From: JACKII01 sp965222315
GTDB taxonomy: Bacteria; Pseudomonadota; Alphaproteobacteria; Bin95
Direction: 5' to 3'
Assembly: GCA_965222315.1 (NCBI GenBank)
Contig: OZ244951.1
Coordinates: 3,038,001 to 3,102,000, forward strand
DNA length: 64,000 bases
The first letter of the stretch is position 1. Every line of letters begins with the position of its first letter. The notes under the pieces were generated by a model. That model ran no database searches. It was given only the letters and a program-made list of their open reading frames with translations, and was not told where the DNA came from. The position numbers and the translations under genes are program-made. Shown here piece after piece: positions 10,149 through 19,475 of this stretch.

Positions 10149-10418
10149 CTATTCGATGATGTCGCCGCGCAGCAGGAAGCGGCAATAAGCGACCGTCGAG
10201 ACGAATCCGACCATGGCGATCAGCATCGCGGCCTCGAAATAAATCGCCGTTCCAAGCCAGATCCCATAGATCACCAGGAGCGCGATCAGATTGATCACCA
10301 TCGTATCGAGCGCCAGAATACGGTCAGCCGAGTCAGGCCCCAGGGCGATACACCAAAGGTCCAGCAGCAGGGCCACACCATAGCATCCGGCTGCGAAGAA
10401 AAGCGCGTATTCGATCAC
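10149..10418 (-). CDS. mnhF: Na+/H+ antiporter subunit F (MnhF/MrpF)
   Basis: This 89-aa protein has three membrane helices and the conserved GPDSADRILALDTMVINLIALLV signature segment of MrpF, in which the Asp residues are conserved. The start is taken as GTG (10416-10418), which overlaps the mnhE stop as GTGA and implies translational coupling. A longer frame upstream is only the shadow of mnhE in another frame. Its position between mnhE and mnhG is the canonical Mrp order. Confidence 0.9.
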   Translation of the reverse strand: MIEYALFFAAGCYGVALLLDLWCIALGPDSADRILALDTMVINLIALLVIYGIWLGTAIYFEAAMLIAMVGFVSTVAYCRFLLRGDIIE

Positions 10419-10906
10419 GGGAAAATCTCCAGAAGGCGGCGTTCGTACCGGGTCTTGATGTCGTCGCGGACGCTGTCGGGATCGTCGGTGTGCAGACAAT
10501 GCACGAGGATCGCGCTGCCATCGGCCGAAAGCGTTGCCGAAACCGTTCCGGGGGTCATCGTGATGGTCCCCGCGAGAACGGTGATCGCCTCGGCCGAGGT
10601 CAGTTCGAGCGGCACGCAGACCCACTCCGACCGGATCGCCGATTCCCGTTTGAACAGGATAATCATGGCCACCTGCACATTGGCGACGATGATATCCCAG
10701 AGCACGATCAGAATGTACTCGGCGATCTTCAGCGGCCGGCCGATGGCCGGGCGGTTCGGCCAATAGGCTGCGGTGAGCATCGGAATCACGAGACCGAACA
10801 CCGAGCCGAGGATCAGGTTGCCAAGCGTGAACGTGTTTACCAGCCCGAGCCAGACAAGAAGCAATGTCAGGCTCAGAAGAGGGTGCGGGATCAGGCGGGT
10901 CAACAT
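10415..10906 (-). CDS. mnhE: Na+/H+ antiporter subunit E (MnhE/MrpE)
   Basis: This 163-aa protein has two N-terminal membrane segments and the MrpE core YILIVLWDIIVANVQVA, followed by the soluble TPGTVSATLSADG and LVHCLHTDD region. It begins 3 bp after the mnhD stop and its stop codon overlaps the mnhF start. Length and order are typical of the family. It acts in the assembly of the membrane-bound Mrp complex. Confidence 0.93.
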   Translation of the reverse strand: MLTRLIPHPLLSLTLLLVWLGLVNTFTLGNLILGSVFGLVIPMLTAAYWPNRPAIGRPLKIAEYILIVLWDIIVANVQVAMIILFKRESAIRSEWVCVPLELTSAEAITVLAGTITMTPGTVSATLSADGSAILVHCLHTDDPDSVRDDIKTRYERRLLEIFP

Positions 10907-10909
10907 GGC

Positions 10910-12457
10910 TCAACCCTCCTCAGCCGGGCCCAAAACGGCATCGACATACCCCTGGCGATCGAAGAGTTGTGCCGACGTCCCGTCGAGATAGGCGGAAACG
11001 GGACCGGCGAAGATCGCCAGCGCGGCCAGAACGGCAAGCGCCAGCATCACCGGCGCGACCTGAATCGCGGTCGCGGGCAGCCTGGCTGCGCCGGCCGCGC
11101 CAGCGTCTTCCGAGGTATCGCTCTCGGGCACGGCGATCGCAGTGGATTTCCAGAACAGCGTACTGCCTGCCCGGGCGAAGCCAACGATGGTTATCAGCGA
11201 TCCGGCCAGGATCGCAGCCCACGCCCAAGCCATGAGCCCCGGTTCCCTGAGGGCGTCGAGGACGAGAAGCTTGCCCAGGAACCCGCTCAGCGGGGGCATG
11301 CCGGCCATGGCGATGGCGGAGGCAAAGAATAGCGCTGCGAAAAGGCCGTTCTGAACCGTCGCCGGTTCGGGGCGGAGCGTGTCCGCCGACCGCCGCGAGA
11401 CGACGAGATCGGCGATCAGGAAAAGGCAAGCCGCCGCAAAGGTCGAGTGGACCATGTAGTAGAGAGCGGCGGTCGTCGCCGTGACCGAGAAGGCCGCGAC
11501 AGCCACCAGAAGCGTGCCCATGGACCCCACGACCGAGAACGCAATCAATGGCATCAGGCGCCGCGCTCCGAGGACCCCGAAAGCCCCCACCGCGATCGTC
11601 ACGATGGCCGCCGGAAATAGCCACGTGCCCGTCAGATCTTCGGTCCCCGGGATGCCCGGCCCGAAGGAAGTGGTATGGACCCGCAAGATCGCGTAGGCGC
11701 CCACCTTGGTCATGATCGCGAAAAGTGCCGCAACCGGCGCGGGCGCGTTGGCATAGGTCGCGGGCAGCCAGAACTGCACCGGGAAGAGCGCCGCTTTCAC
11801 CGCGAAGACGATCATCAGCAAGATCGCGGCGACCCTCACCAGCGCGGCCTCTTCGGGTGGTATCGTGGGGATCACGCGGGCAAGATCGGCGATGTTCAGC
11901 GTGCCTGTCGAGGCATAGAGCGTGCCCAGCGCGAACAGGAACAGCGTCGATCCGGCAAGGTTCATGACCACGTACTGCAGGCCCGCGCGGATCCTGTCCT
12001 TGCCGCCCGCATGGATCATCAGCCCGTAGGAGGCGATCAGCAGTACCTCGAAGAACACGAACAAGTTGAAGACGTCGCCGGTCAGGAACGCGCCGAAAAT
12101 GCCCATGAGCTGGAACTGGAAAAGCGCATGGAAATGTTGCCCCCGCGCGTCCCAGCCCGTCGCAATGGCGTGGATCAGAACGATCAACGCCAACGCCGAG
12201 GTCAACAGCACCATCAGCGCCGACAACCGGTCCAGCACCAAAACGATACCGAACGGCGCCGGCCAATTGCCCAGCCGGTAGACATGGGTCGTACCATCGG
12301 CTGCAAGAGCCGTAAGGCCCAGCGCAATGGCCAACAAAGCGACCGTTCCAGCCACCGACGCCGTACGCGCCAGCGTGATGTCGTGGCGCATAACGAAGCC
12401 GATCAGGGGGGCCAGCAGGGCCGGGAGGATGACGGGCAGGATGATCCAGTGCATCAA
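10910..12457 (-). CDS. mnhD: Na+/H+ antiporter subunit D (MnhD/MrpD)
   Basis: This 515-aa, highly hydrophobic protein is related to respiratory complex I subunits NuoM/NuoN. Conserved features are FNLFVFFEVLLIASYGLM, KAALFPVQFWLPATYANAPA with the key Lys of the proton channel, and the Lys-containing helices further on. About 14 membrane helices can be drawn. Its ATG overlaps the mnhC stop (ATGA). It is expected to form one of the two antiporter-like channels of the complex, together with MnhA. Confidence 0.95.
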   Translation of the reverse strand: MMHWIILPVILPALLAPLIGFVMRHDITLARTASVAGTVALLAIALGLTALAADGTTHVYRLGNWPAPFGIVLVLDRLSALMVLLTSALALIVLIHAIATGWDARGQHFHALFQFQLMGIFGAFLTGDVFNLFVFFEVLLIASYGLMIHAGGKDRIRAGLQYVVMNLAGSTLFLFALGTLYASTGTLNIADLARVIPTIPPEEAALVRVAAILLMIVFAVKAALFPVQFWLPATYANAPAPVAALFAIMTKVGAYAILRVHTTSFGPGIPGTEDLTGTWLFPAAIVTIAVGAFGVLGARRLMPLIAFSVVGSMGTLLVAVAAFSVTATTAALYYMVHSTFAAACLFLIADLVVSRRSADTLRPEPATVQNGLFAALFFASAIAMAGMPPLSGFLGKLLVLDALREPGLMAWAWAAILAGSLITIVGFARAGSTLFWKSTAIAVPESDTSEDAGAAGAARLPATAIQVAPVMLALAVLAALAIFAGPVSAYLDGTSAQLFDRQGYVDAVLGPAEEG

Positions 12458-12837
12458 GCGAGTCCCTCGGGTTTGGCATCGGCCTGGGCCCCGCCCCCGC
12501 TATCGTCCGCGCCGGACTCCATGTCGATCCGGTCGTTGTCGGCCTCAAGATATGCGCCCAGTCCGATCATCACCAGCACCGCCGTCATCCCGAACGAGAT
12601 GACAATCGCCGTCAGCACCAGCGCCTGCGGCAGCGGGTCGGTATAGCTCGCATCGCCGTATCCCGACAGGATCGGTGATTGGTTAATGGCAAGCCGCCCG
12701 CTGGCGAACAGAAACACGTTCACTGCGTAGGACAACAGCGCAAGGCCCAGAATCACGGGAAAGGTCCGGAGGCGCAGCATCAGGTAGACCCCGCCCGCCG
12801 TCAGAATGCCGATACTGCTCGCAACGATGATCTCCAT
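12454..12837 (-). CDS. mnhC: Na+/H+ antiporter subunit C (MnhC/MrpC)
   Basis: This 127-aa protein is a NuoK homologue. It has three membrane helices, the family segment LALLSYAVNVFLFASGRL, and then DPLPQALVLTAIVISFGMTAVLVMI. The start is set at MEIIVASSIG (12837), 1 bp after the mnhAB stop and matching the usual MrpC N-terminus. The frame stays open about 60 bp upstream, but that part is inside mnhAB. The acidic, Gly-rich C-terminal tail is longer than in many homologues. Confidence 0.93.
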   Translation of the reverse strand: MEIIVASSIGILTAGGVYLMLRLRTFPVILGLALLSYAVNVFLFASGRLAINQSPILSGYGDASYTDPLPQALVLTAIVISFGMTAVLVMIGLGAYLEADNDRIDMESGADDSGGGAQADAKPEGLA

Positions 12838-12838
12838 C

Positions 12839-15697
12839 TCAGCGCTCCGCCTCCGCTTTGACCCGTTCAGCCGGATCGTAGTCCATCGGCTCGACATTCA
12901 CGGTCTCGCCCGCGTAGCGCGCGATGCGCGACAGGCTGTAGAGCATCAGCATTACCCCTCCCAGCACCGTCAGGAACACGCCAAGGTCGAACAACATTGC
13001 CGTGGCCAGCTCGAACTTCTCGATCGGGGGCAGGTGAACATAGGTGTAAGCGCTGGTCAGGAACGGCCGCCCGGCCAGCCATGCGCCCACTCCCGTCAGC
13101 CCCGCGATCACCACGCCCAGCCCAATCATTGTATGATACTCAACCCGTTGGCGGGCCTGCGTCCATGCGAAGCCCGATGCCATGTATTGCATCAGTAGGG
13201 CGATGGCGATCACCAGACCGGCGACGAAGCCGCCTCCCGGCTCGTTATGGCCGCGCAGGAAGAAATACAGGCCCACCACAATAGCGATGGGCATCAGCAC
13301 GCGGGTGACTACGACCATCATCAGCGGGTGACGGTCGCGCGACCGGTCCTGCGAATAGTCCGTGTTCTTCAGCCGCCGCGCCGCCGGTCCGTCCAGAAGG
13401 GCATGCATCAGCGCGTAGATCACAAGCCCCGCGATTCCCAGCACGATAATCTCGCCGAACGTGTCGTAGCCCCGGAAGTCCACCAGGATCACGTTGACCA
13501 CGTTGGTACCCCCGCCGCCCTCATAGCTGTTGGCGAGGTGGTAGTCCGAGATCGTCTCGATATCGCGCATCAGGAAGGCGTAGGCCAGTGCGGTCACCCC
13601 GCCCCCGGCACCCAGCGCGATCACCCCGTCGCGCAGCTTCAGGCCGATGGGGCTTTCCTTGGGGGTCATCTTCGGCATGAAATGCAGCGCCAGAAGCAGC
13701 AGCATGATCGTCACCGTCTCGACCGAGATTTGCGTCAGCGCAAGGTCGGGGGCCGACAGGTAGGCGAACCCCGCCGAGATCGAAAGCCCGATGATCCCGA
13801 TCAGCACCAACGCACGGAAGCGGTGATGATGCATCGTGACGAGCGATACCACGGCGACAATCAGCATGACCCAGCCCACCGCGATGACCGGCGGCACCGG
13901 CAGCAAATCGCGCGTCGGGGCCGACAGGCCGCTGGTGGAATAGGCGATCCAGCCAAGAGCCACCGACGTGACCGTGAAAATGGCGAGGTAACGGCTGATC
14001 GCGCCGTTATGGCTGCCCTCGGAGATGAACCGGCTCAGGGCCACGATGCCGGCGACCATCCGGTCGAAAATCGCCTTGGCCTCGGGCCGCGGGGCCGCGA
14101 TCCACGCCCGGTCCAGCGGCCGGTGCGCCAGAAGCAGAAGCGCGCCGCCGGCCACGGCGATGACCGACATCCACAGCGCGGGCGTGACCCCGTGCCAGAT
14201 CTTCAGGTGCGGGTGCAGGTTGGCGCCGGTCACAGCACTGGCCGCCGCCGTCACGATCCCCTCGGCCAGGAATGGGGCTACCCCAATAATGATTACCATC
14301 ATCACCAGAAGCCCCGGCGCGGCCCACATCCCGAAGGGCGGATCATGGGGCGTGTGCGGGTAGTCGTTGCGCACCGGCCCCATGAAGACATGGAAGATGA
14401 AGCGCAGCGAATACGCGACCGACAGCAGCGCGCCGATCGTGGCCATGACTGGCACCGCGTATGGGCTGCCGAACCAGGCGGTATGCGACGCCTCTTCCAG
14501 CATCATCTCCTTTGACAGGAACCCGTTGAACAGCGGGATGCCCGCCATCGACAGCGCCCCGACCGTGCCGATCACAAAGGTGACAGGCATCAGGTGCCTG
14601 AGGCCTCCTAGCCGCTTGATGTCGCGGGTATGGGTCTCGTGATCCACAATCCCGGCGGTCATGAAGAGCGCGGCCTTGAAGGTCAGGTGGTTGATGATGT
14701 GGAAGACCGCGGCGACCGCAGCGGCCTGCGTGCCGAAGCCCAGCAGCATTGTCAGAAGGCCGAGGTGGCTGACCGTCGAGAAGGCCAGCAGCGCCTTGAG
14801 GTCATCCTTGAACAGCGCGATCAGCGCGCCCAGCACCATCGTGACAAGGCCGATCGTGGTAACGATGTAGAACCACTCTTCTGTCCCGGCCAGGGCGGGC
14901 CACATCCGCGCCATCAGAAACACGCCCGCCTTCACCATCGTGGCTGAATGCAGGTAAGCCGAGACCGGCGTGGGCGCGGCCATCGCATGCGGCAACCAGA
15001 AATGGAACGGGAATTGCGCCGACTTGGTGAAGGCGCCCAGCAAGATCAGGATCAGCGCGGGCAAGTACCAGTCCGACGCGCGGATCAGGTCCCCCGCCTG
15101 CAGGATGTCGGTCAGGTTGTAGCTGCCCACGATATTGCCGAGGATCAGCATACCGCCGATCATCGCAAGCCCCCCCGCGCCGGTGACTACCAGCGCCATC
15201 CGCGCGCCCTGCCGGCCCTCGGGCAGGTGCTTCCAGTATCCGATCAGCAGGAAGGACGACAGCGACGTCAATTCCCAGAAAATCAGCAAAAGCAGGATGT
15301 TGTCCGACAGAACGATGCCCAGCATCGCGCCCTGAAACAGCAGAAGATACGTATAAAACTGCCCCATCGGGTCTTCGCCCGACAGGTAGAAGCGAGCATA
15401 AAGCGTGATCAGCAGGCCGACGCCAAGGATCATCGCCGCAAAGAGGAGCCCCAGGCCGTCGAGGAAGAATGACGCGGAGAGTCCAAGCTGGGGGAGCCAT
15501 TCGATCTGAGCTTGGACCACTTCGCCACGTAGCACTGCCGGTGCCAGGACCAGGAGCATCGTCAGCGCGAGAATGGTCGGTACCGCCGTCGCGATGGCGC
15601 AGACATTGCGCCCTGCCCGGATCATGAGGCCCGGCAACAGCGCCCCAGCAAAGGGCAGAACAGCAATCAGAAGAAGGAGAGTCTCCCCGTGACCCAT
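12839..15697 (-). CDS. mnhA: Na+/H+ antiporter fused subunits A and B (MnhAB/MrpAB)
   Basis: This 952-aa protein heads the Mrp operon. Residues 1 to about 780 are MrpA: a NuoL-like core with LLLIFWELTSLSSFLLIGYW and TKSAQFPFHFWLPHAMAAPTPVSAYLHSATMVKAG, plus the DUF4040 region and the MrpA-specific ETVTIMLLLLALHFMP. From about residue 790 it continues as MrpB (TRVLMPIAIVVGLYFFLRGHNEPGGGFVAGLV). The A-B fusion defines group 2 Mrp operons, as in rhizobial pha systems. The six genes mnhAB-C-D-E-F-G are tightly packed and very likely co-transcribed. The complex exports Na+ (or K+) in exchange for protons. Confidence 0.94.
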   Translation of the reverse strand: MGHGETLLLLIAVLPFAGALLPGLMIRAGRNVCAIATAVPTILALTMLLVLAPAVLRGEVVQAQIEWLPQLGLSASFFLDGLGLLFAAMILGVGLLITLYARFYLSGEDPMGQFYTYLLLFQGAMLGIVLSDNILLLLIFWELTSLSSFLLIGYWKHLPEGRQGARMALVVTGAGGLAMIGGMLILGNIVGSYNLTDILQAGDLIRASDWYLPALILILLGAFTKSAQFPFHFWLPHAMAAPTPVSAYLHSATMVKAGVFLMARMWPALAGTEEWFYIVTTIGLVTMVLGALIALFKDDLKALLAFSTVSHLGLLTMLLGFGTQAAAVAAVFHIINHLTFKAALFMTAGIVDHETHTRDIKRLGGLRHLMPVTFVIGTVGALSMAGIPLFNGFLSKEMMLEEASHTAWFGSPYAVPVMATIGALLSVAYSLRFIFHVFMGPVRNDYPHTPHDPPFGMWAAPGLLVMMVIIIGVAPFLAEGIVTAAASAVTGANLHPHLKIWHGVTPALWMSVIAVAGGALLLLAHRPLDRAWIAAPRPEAKAIFDRMVAGIVALSRFISEGSHNGAISRYLAIFTVTSVALGWIAYSTSGLSAPTRDLLPVPPVIAVGWVMLIVAVVSLVTMHHHRFRALVLIGIIGLSISAGFAYLSAPDLALTQISVETVTIMLLLLALHFMPKMTPKESPIGLKLRDGVIALGAGGGVTALAYAFLMRDIETISDYHLANSYEGGGGTNVVNVILVDFRGYDTFGEIIVLGIAGLVIYALMHALLDGPAARRLKNTDYSQDRSRDRHPLMMVVVTRVLMPIAIVVGLYFFLRGHNEPGGGFVAGLVIAIALLMQYMASGFAWTQARQRVEYHTMIGLGVVIAGLTGVGAWLAGRPFLTSAYTYVHLPPIEKFELATAMLFDLGVFLTVLGGVMLMLYSLSRIARYAGETVNVEPMDYDPAERVKAEAER

Positions 15698-16193
15698 GGA
15701 TTGGCCCTGTCATTGTTGTTTATCCGGGCACCGGGTACCGGCAGCCGCATCTCACTGCAACGAAGCGTTTTGCCGCGCGATCTGTAGGCCGTAGTGGGGA
15801 ATGCGACCCGCCGCTGCCTCATTGGCTAAGATATTGGCTTCGCTGCGATCAAGAATCTGTTGGCGGCGCCGGTCGCACAGCGGCCGATCACGCAAGCTTG
15901 CTGTCGGGCAGCCAGGCCTATGGCTAATGCCCCGCAGCCGCCGCTCAACCATCACCTCAAGCCCTGAGGCGGCTGGCTTTCCTGCACGAGCACGCCATGT
16001 GGGTCTACCGTGCGAATACCTTCCGGCAAGCTTGAGCTTGCGGGCGGGCTTCAGAGCTTTTTCTTCGGCACGTCCCGCAAAATGGTTTTGTCCAGCGGCA
16101 GGCCGGCTTCCGGTCCGGTGTTCGGGAAGCAGGGAAAGAACTGACGGCGTGCTATGAACGCCCCCGACTGCGGGAGCTTGGGTCACCCTTGAA
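15698..16193. other. Intergenic region with no assignable gene
   Basis: Long open frames exist on both strands, but their translations are Arg/Pro-rich and show no domain I recognise. One of them (15752-16351, minus) runs antisense-in-frame into the DUF2478 gene. The region probably holds the mnh promoter and the end of the nar operon transcript. Confidence 0.5.
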
Positions 16194-16709
16194 TCAGGTC
16201 TCTGCCGCCAGCCGGTTTCGTGCCAGCCAGTCACCAACCGCAGTATTCGAGAGGGGAAGCTTCGCCGCCAACCCACCGGTAAAATCCAGAAATGCCGGTT
16301 CATTGAGAGCATTGACCCCCACAAGCACCGGCATGTCGAGGGAGACAGCAAGGCCGATCAGACTTCGAAAGCCACCGCCTTCCGCTTCGTGTTTCCCGAA
16401 CTTGTTGACTATCACGATGTCACAATCGGCAGCCATCGAAGCTTCGACCAGACCGACAGCGTCCTCCAGTGCTCCCGGGTTGAGCCTGCAGCCCCTGGAA
16501 CCATGTCCCAAAGACTGAGAAATCCGCAAAGTTGGGCCATCAGGAAGCACGCGAACATCCATGTCGCACGGCCCTCCCTCCGGTCGATCCGTGTTGAACT
16601 GTACTGTGCCGCGGACGCGGTAGCCTGCCGCGATCAATCGGTGCGCGAGCGCGCAGAGGAAACGGTCGGTCCCGCCCCTATGTGATGCCATCGTGTATGC
16701 GATATTCAC
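16194..16709 (-). CDS. DUF2478 family protein, last gene of the nar operon
   Basis: This 171-aa protein begins with MNIAYTMASHRGGTDRFLCALAHRL, a short P-loop-like opening, and contains CDIVIVNKFGKHEAEGGGFRSLIG. Both are typical of DUF2478, a predicted NTPase-like family often found with molybdate or nitrate metabolism genes. The shared feature is the NKFGxxEAxGxG motif. Its exact reaction is not known. It lies 21 bp downstream of the carbonic anhydrase gene on the same strand, so it is probably part of the nitrate-respiration transcript, perhaps helping with molybdenum cofactor supply (inference). Confidence 0.8.
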   Translation of the reverse strand: MNIAYTMASHRGGTDRFLCALAHRLIAAGYRVRGTVQFNTDRPEGGPCDMDVRVLPDGPTLRISQSLGHGSRGCRLNPGALEDAVGLVEASMAADCDIVIVNKFGKHEAEGGGFRSLIGLAVSLDMPVLVGVNALNEPAFLDFTGGLAAKLPLSNTAVGDWLARNRLAAET

Positions 16710-16730
16710 AAGAATTCCTTGTGCTTGGAT

Positions 16731-17357
16731 CTAAGGCCACTCGGAGATGCTACCGTTGCGAAAGTCGCTGGGCGCAATGGTACAGTAGAGATCCCGCAAT
16801 AACCCGTCCTTCAGACCGTAAATCAGGCCGTGGACCCGGATGTTCTTACCACCCCGCCATGCGCGCTGCATGATAGGAGTTTCGGAAACGCGGCGGACGC
16901 CCTCCACCACATTGAGTTCCGACAGCCGGTCGCGTCGGGCCTCTGTGTCGTCGCATTGAGCCAGGTCTATGGCAAAGGCGCGGGCCAAACGCCGGATTGG
17001 CTCCAGCCAGTGGTCCGCCAGGCCGTGCGGCAGATCCTCGGTCGCTGCCCTGATGCCGCCGCAGCCATAGTGGCCGCAAACGATGATTTCCCGGATATCC
17101 AGCGAATCGACCGCAAATTCGAGCGCGGCAAGCAGGTTCATATCCGACGAATGAACCACGTTGGCGACATTGCGGTGAACAAAAACCTCGCCAGGATCTA
17201 GCCCGGCAACAACGTTTGCCGGAACCCGGCTGTCGGAGCAGCCGATCCAAAAGAACTCCGGGCTTTGCCGGGTTGCGAGCCTGGCAAAGTATCCTGGTTC
17301 CTGGGCATTGCGGTCGGCGGACCATGCCGCGTTCCGGCGCAATAACTCATCCAACAT
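16731..17357 (-). CDS. Beta-class carbonic anhydrase
   Basis: This 208-aa enzyme interconverts CO2 and bicarbonate in the cytoplasm. The zinc ligands and catalytic dyad are visible: C40-x-D42-x-R (CSDSR), H96 and C99 (HYGCGG). Downstream motifs (HWLEPIRR-like in the form DHWLEPIRRLA, and NVVEGVRRV) are typical. The ATG at 17357 is preceded by a strong GGGAGGGGG ribosome binding site. The frame is open 12 codons further up, inside the hemerythrin gene, but that start lacks such a site. It overlaps the hemerythrin gene by 11 bp, so the two are co-transcribed. A carbonic anhydrase in a nar operon could serve pH or CO2 balance under anaerobic growth (inference). Confidence 0.93.
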   Translation of the reverse strand: MLDELLRRNAAWSADRNAQEPGYFARLATRQSPEFFWIGCSDSRVPANVVAGLDPGEVFVHRNVANVVHSSDMNLLAALEFAVDSLDIREIIVCGHYGCGGIRAATEDLPHGLADHWLEPIRRLARAFAIDLAQCDDTEARRDRLSELNVVEGVRRVSETPIMQRAWRGGKNIRVHGLIYGLKDGLLRDLYCTIAPSDFRNGSISEWP

Positions 17358-17910
17358 CGCTGCCCCCTCCCAAACCGCGGCGTTGAAAAACATGCTGGCG
17401 CAATCCTGCGAGATCGGCCTTGGTCAGGCGCGCGCGGGCAAGCGGCAGGATGATCGCGTTCTCAATTCCCAGATGCCGCCGGCTTCGGTCGGCAAATTCG
17501 GCCAGAGTTTTCCGTTGTTTTGCGGAAATGGCACCGGGTTTCTCGATGGATGATTCCAGAATTGCGATGATCGGCGCACAATCGGAACGGGGATGATGGT
17601 GATGGGTTTCCAGAGTCCGGAGGATGCGGTCGATCTCGTCTTCTGGCTCGCAACGCTGCCGCAGGAGCGGGAACAAATCCTCTTCTTCGTCCTTCAAGTG
17701 ATTCCTGTAGGTACCCAGCAGGAAAGAAAGAACCCGTTTCGCCTCGTCCGGCATCGGACTGTCCGACTCGGCGATCCGGGTGATTAGCGCGCAGGCGTCA
17801 CGCTCGGCGGAATGGTCGGCTGCCAGGAGATCCAGCGGGTTTTGGATCGGGCCGGCGGGATTTCCACGCTGCCGCTCGCCCTTCGCCCCTGACTCTCGCT
17901 TCTGGACCAT
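17347..17910 (-). CDS. Hemerythrin HHE-domain protein
   Basis: This 187-aa cytoplasmic protein has the di-iron HHE pattern in order: DHSAERD, HLKDEEEDLFP, THHHHPRSD and HLGIENAIILP. It resembles the Ric/YtfE and DNRLRE-like group of hemerythrins that respond to NO, O2 or Fe-S damage. The start is taken as the second of two close ATGs (17910), 7 bp after GGAGG; the frame stays open upstream inside the neighbouring gene. Placement directly after narI and the PpiC gene suggests protection against nitrosative by-products of nitrate respiration (inference). Confidence 0.88.
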   Translation of the reverse strand: MVQKRESGAKGERQRGNPAGPIQNPLDLLAADHSAERDACALITRIAESDSPMPDEAKRVLSFLLGTYRNHLKDEEEDLFPLLRQRCEPEDEIDRILRTLETHHHHPRSDCAPIIAILESSIEKPGAISAKQRKTLAEFADRSRRHLGIENAIILPLARARLTKADLAGLRQHVFQRRGLGGGSDVG

Positions 17911-17926
17911 GACCATTCCTCCATAG

Positions 17927-18724
17927 TCAACCACGCTGGAAACTGACGCCAGAGATGCTGGCGTTCTGAACCAGTTGGCTGACAAAGGTCTTTGCCTCCC
18001 TTGCCCAGGCGGCTTTCTCCATCGCATCGGCAATCTTTGGCCGGACGGCCTCGAAAGGCAGCGCCTGTCCTTCCGCGGCAGCATCGAGCCGGACAACATG
18101 CCAGCCATACCGGGTCGAGACCGGTTCTCCGGTCATCTCGCCGGGCGCAAGCGAGCGAAGGATGGCCTCGAACTCCGGCGTCATGTCGCCTGGTCTGATC
18201 TGGCCCAAACTGCCGCCCGCGCTCTTCGACCCGCAGTCGCTCGCACGCGCGGCAAGCGACGCGAAGCGCTTCGGGTTGGCGTAGGCTTCGGCAGTCAGCG
18301 CCACCGCCCGCGCATGGGCACTACTGCTGGCCACCTCGTCGTCCGGGTCGCATGCGCACAAGATGTGCGATGCCTCCCATAGTGGCGGTGCGCGGAAGCG
18401 GGCCGGGTCGCGCATCCATTCAGCACGGATATCGGCCGCATCCGGCGGGCCAACATCGACCACCGCATCCAGCAGACCGCGGATCAACGCTTCCTCGTCG
18501 GTCTCCAGTCGGCCGGGCCCGACCTCTTGCGGCTCCGGCTCAAGACCGCGCCGTTTGGCTTCCTGCAGCAACAGCGCACGCAAGGCCAGTGCCTCTGCCG
18601 CCTTACGCCAAGCCAGGCCAGGTTTGTTTTTGGGCACCGGGTGGTTCTGCGCTTCGGCAGCAATCGCCCAGCGGGGGATGGTTTCGCCATTGACTACGAG
18701 ATCGGGAAACAGAGTAGCAGTCAT
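17927..18724 (-). CDS. Parvulin-type peptidyl-prolyl isomerase of the nar operon (NifM-like)
   Basis: This is a 265-aa protein with no signal peptide, so it is cytoplasmic. The N-terminal half (about 1-125) is a helical chaperone-like region. The C-terminal half is a PpiC rotamase domain recognised by EASHILCACDPDD, SLGQIRPGDMTPEFEAIL and STRYGWHVVRLD. NifM of diazotrophs has the same layout and matures an Fe protein. In several nar operons a homologue follows narI. The start (18724) is 4 bp after the narI stop. A role in folding or maturing the nitrate reductase is the natural inference. Confidence 0.88.
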   Translation of the reverse strand: MTATLFPDLVVNGETIPRWAIAAEAQNHPVPKNKPGLAWRKAAEALALRALLLQEAKRRGLEPEPQEVGPGRLETDEEALIRGLLDAVVDVGPPDAADIRAEWMRDPARFRAPPLWEASHILCACDPDDEVASSSAHARAVALTAEAYANPKRFASLAARASDCGSKSAGGSLGQIRPGDMTPEFEAILRSLAPGEMTGEPVSTRYGWHVVRLDAAAEGQALPFEAVRPKIADAMEKAAWAREAKTFVSQLVQNASISGVSFQRG

Positions 18725-18728
18725 GACC

Positions 18729-19451
18729 TTACTCCGCCGGCATCGTGTGGGAACGGCGCGAGCGCACAATCTGATACCCGGACCGCAGGAAGTACCGCAC
18801 GGGTGCGGCGAAGCCCGAGATGATGTGTACCAGCCGGGTGAACGGGAACAGGATCGTGATGATCAGGCCCAGGAAGATGTGCAGCTTGTAGAGCCAGTGC
18901 ACGTCCACGACCGTCATCCAGGCATTGAGGTTCCAGGAGACGACGCTCTGCGACCATTCCATGAAGCGGACCATTTCGGAGCCGTCCATGTGCTGTGCCG
19001 TTTGCGTGATCGTTAGCAGGCCGATGGCAAGCTGCAACCAGATCAGCACCATGATGATGATGTCAGGATAGCTGGACGTCACCCGGATGCGTGGATCGAG
19101 CAGCCGCCGGTGCAGCAGCATGGAGGCGCCGATCAGCGCCGCGATGCCAGCGACCCCGCCCAGCAGCACCGCAATCCATTGCTTCAGCCCATAGGGAATG
19201 CCCAGCGCATCCAGTATCCAGATCGGCGTAAAGAGGCCAACCAGATGCCCGAAAAAGATCGTGATAATGCCGACATGGAACAGGATCGAGCCCCAGACCA
19301 ACTGCTTGCGCCGCAGAAGCTGGCTGGATGAGGACTTCCAGGTAAAGGGATCACGCTCGTAACGAGCGATGCAACCCACGAGAAGCACCGTCAACGCAAC
19401 GTAGGGCATGATGCCGAAAATGATGAAGTCGATGTCGAAGTTTCCGAACAT
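18729..19451 (-). CDS. narI: Respiratory nitrate reductase gamma subunit, di-heme cytochrome b (NarI)
   Basis: This 240-aa membrane protein has five predicted helices. It anchors NarGH on the cytoplasmic face and takes electrons from ubiquinol. The N-terminal FGIMPYVALTVLLVGCIARYERDPF, the LFHVGIITIFFGHLVGL histidines and the late WLYKLHIFLGLIITILFPFTRLVHI histidines match the two b-heme ligand pairs of NarI. Length is close to the E. coli protein. It starts 24 bp after the narJ stop. Confidence 0.96.
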   Translation of the reverse strand: MFGNFDIDFIIFGIMPYVALTVLLVGCIARYERDPFTWKSSSSQLLRRKQLVWGSILFHVGIITIFFGHLVGLFTPIWILDALGIPYGLKQWIAVLLGGVAGIAALIGASMLLHRRLLDPRIRVTSSYPDIIIMVLIWLQLAIGLLTITQTAQHMDGSEMVRFMEWSQSVVSWNLNAWMTVVDVHWLYKLHIFLGLIITILFPFTRLVHIISGFAAPVRYFLRSGYQIVRSRRSHTMPAE

Positions 19452-19475
19452 GAGCCGGTCTCCCTATTCGGCAGC

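Noticed and set aside
15752..16351. 199-aa minus-strand frame before the DUF2478 gene
   Set aside because: It overlaps DUF2478 in another frame, is Arg-rich and shows no motif or ribosome site.
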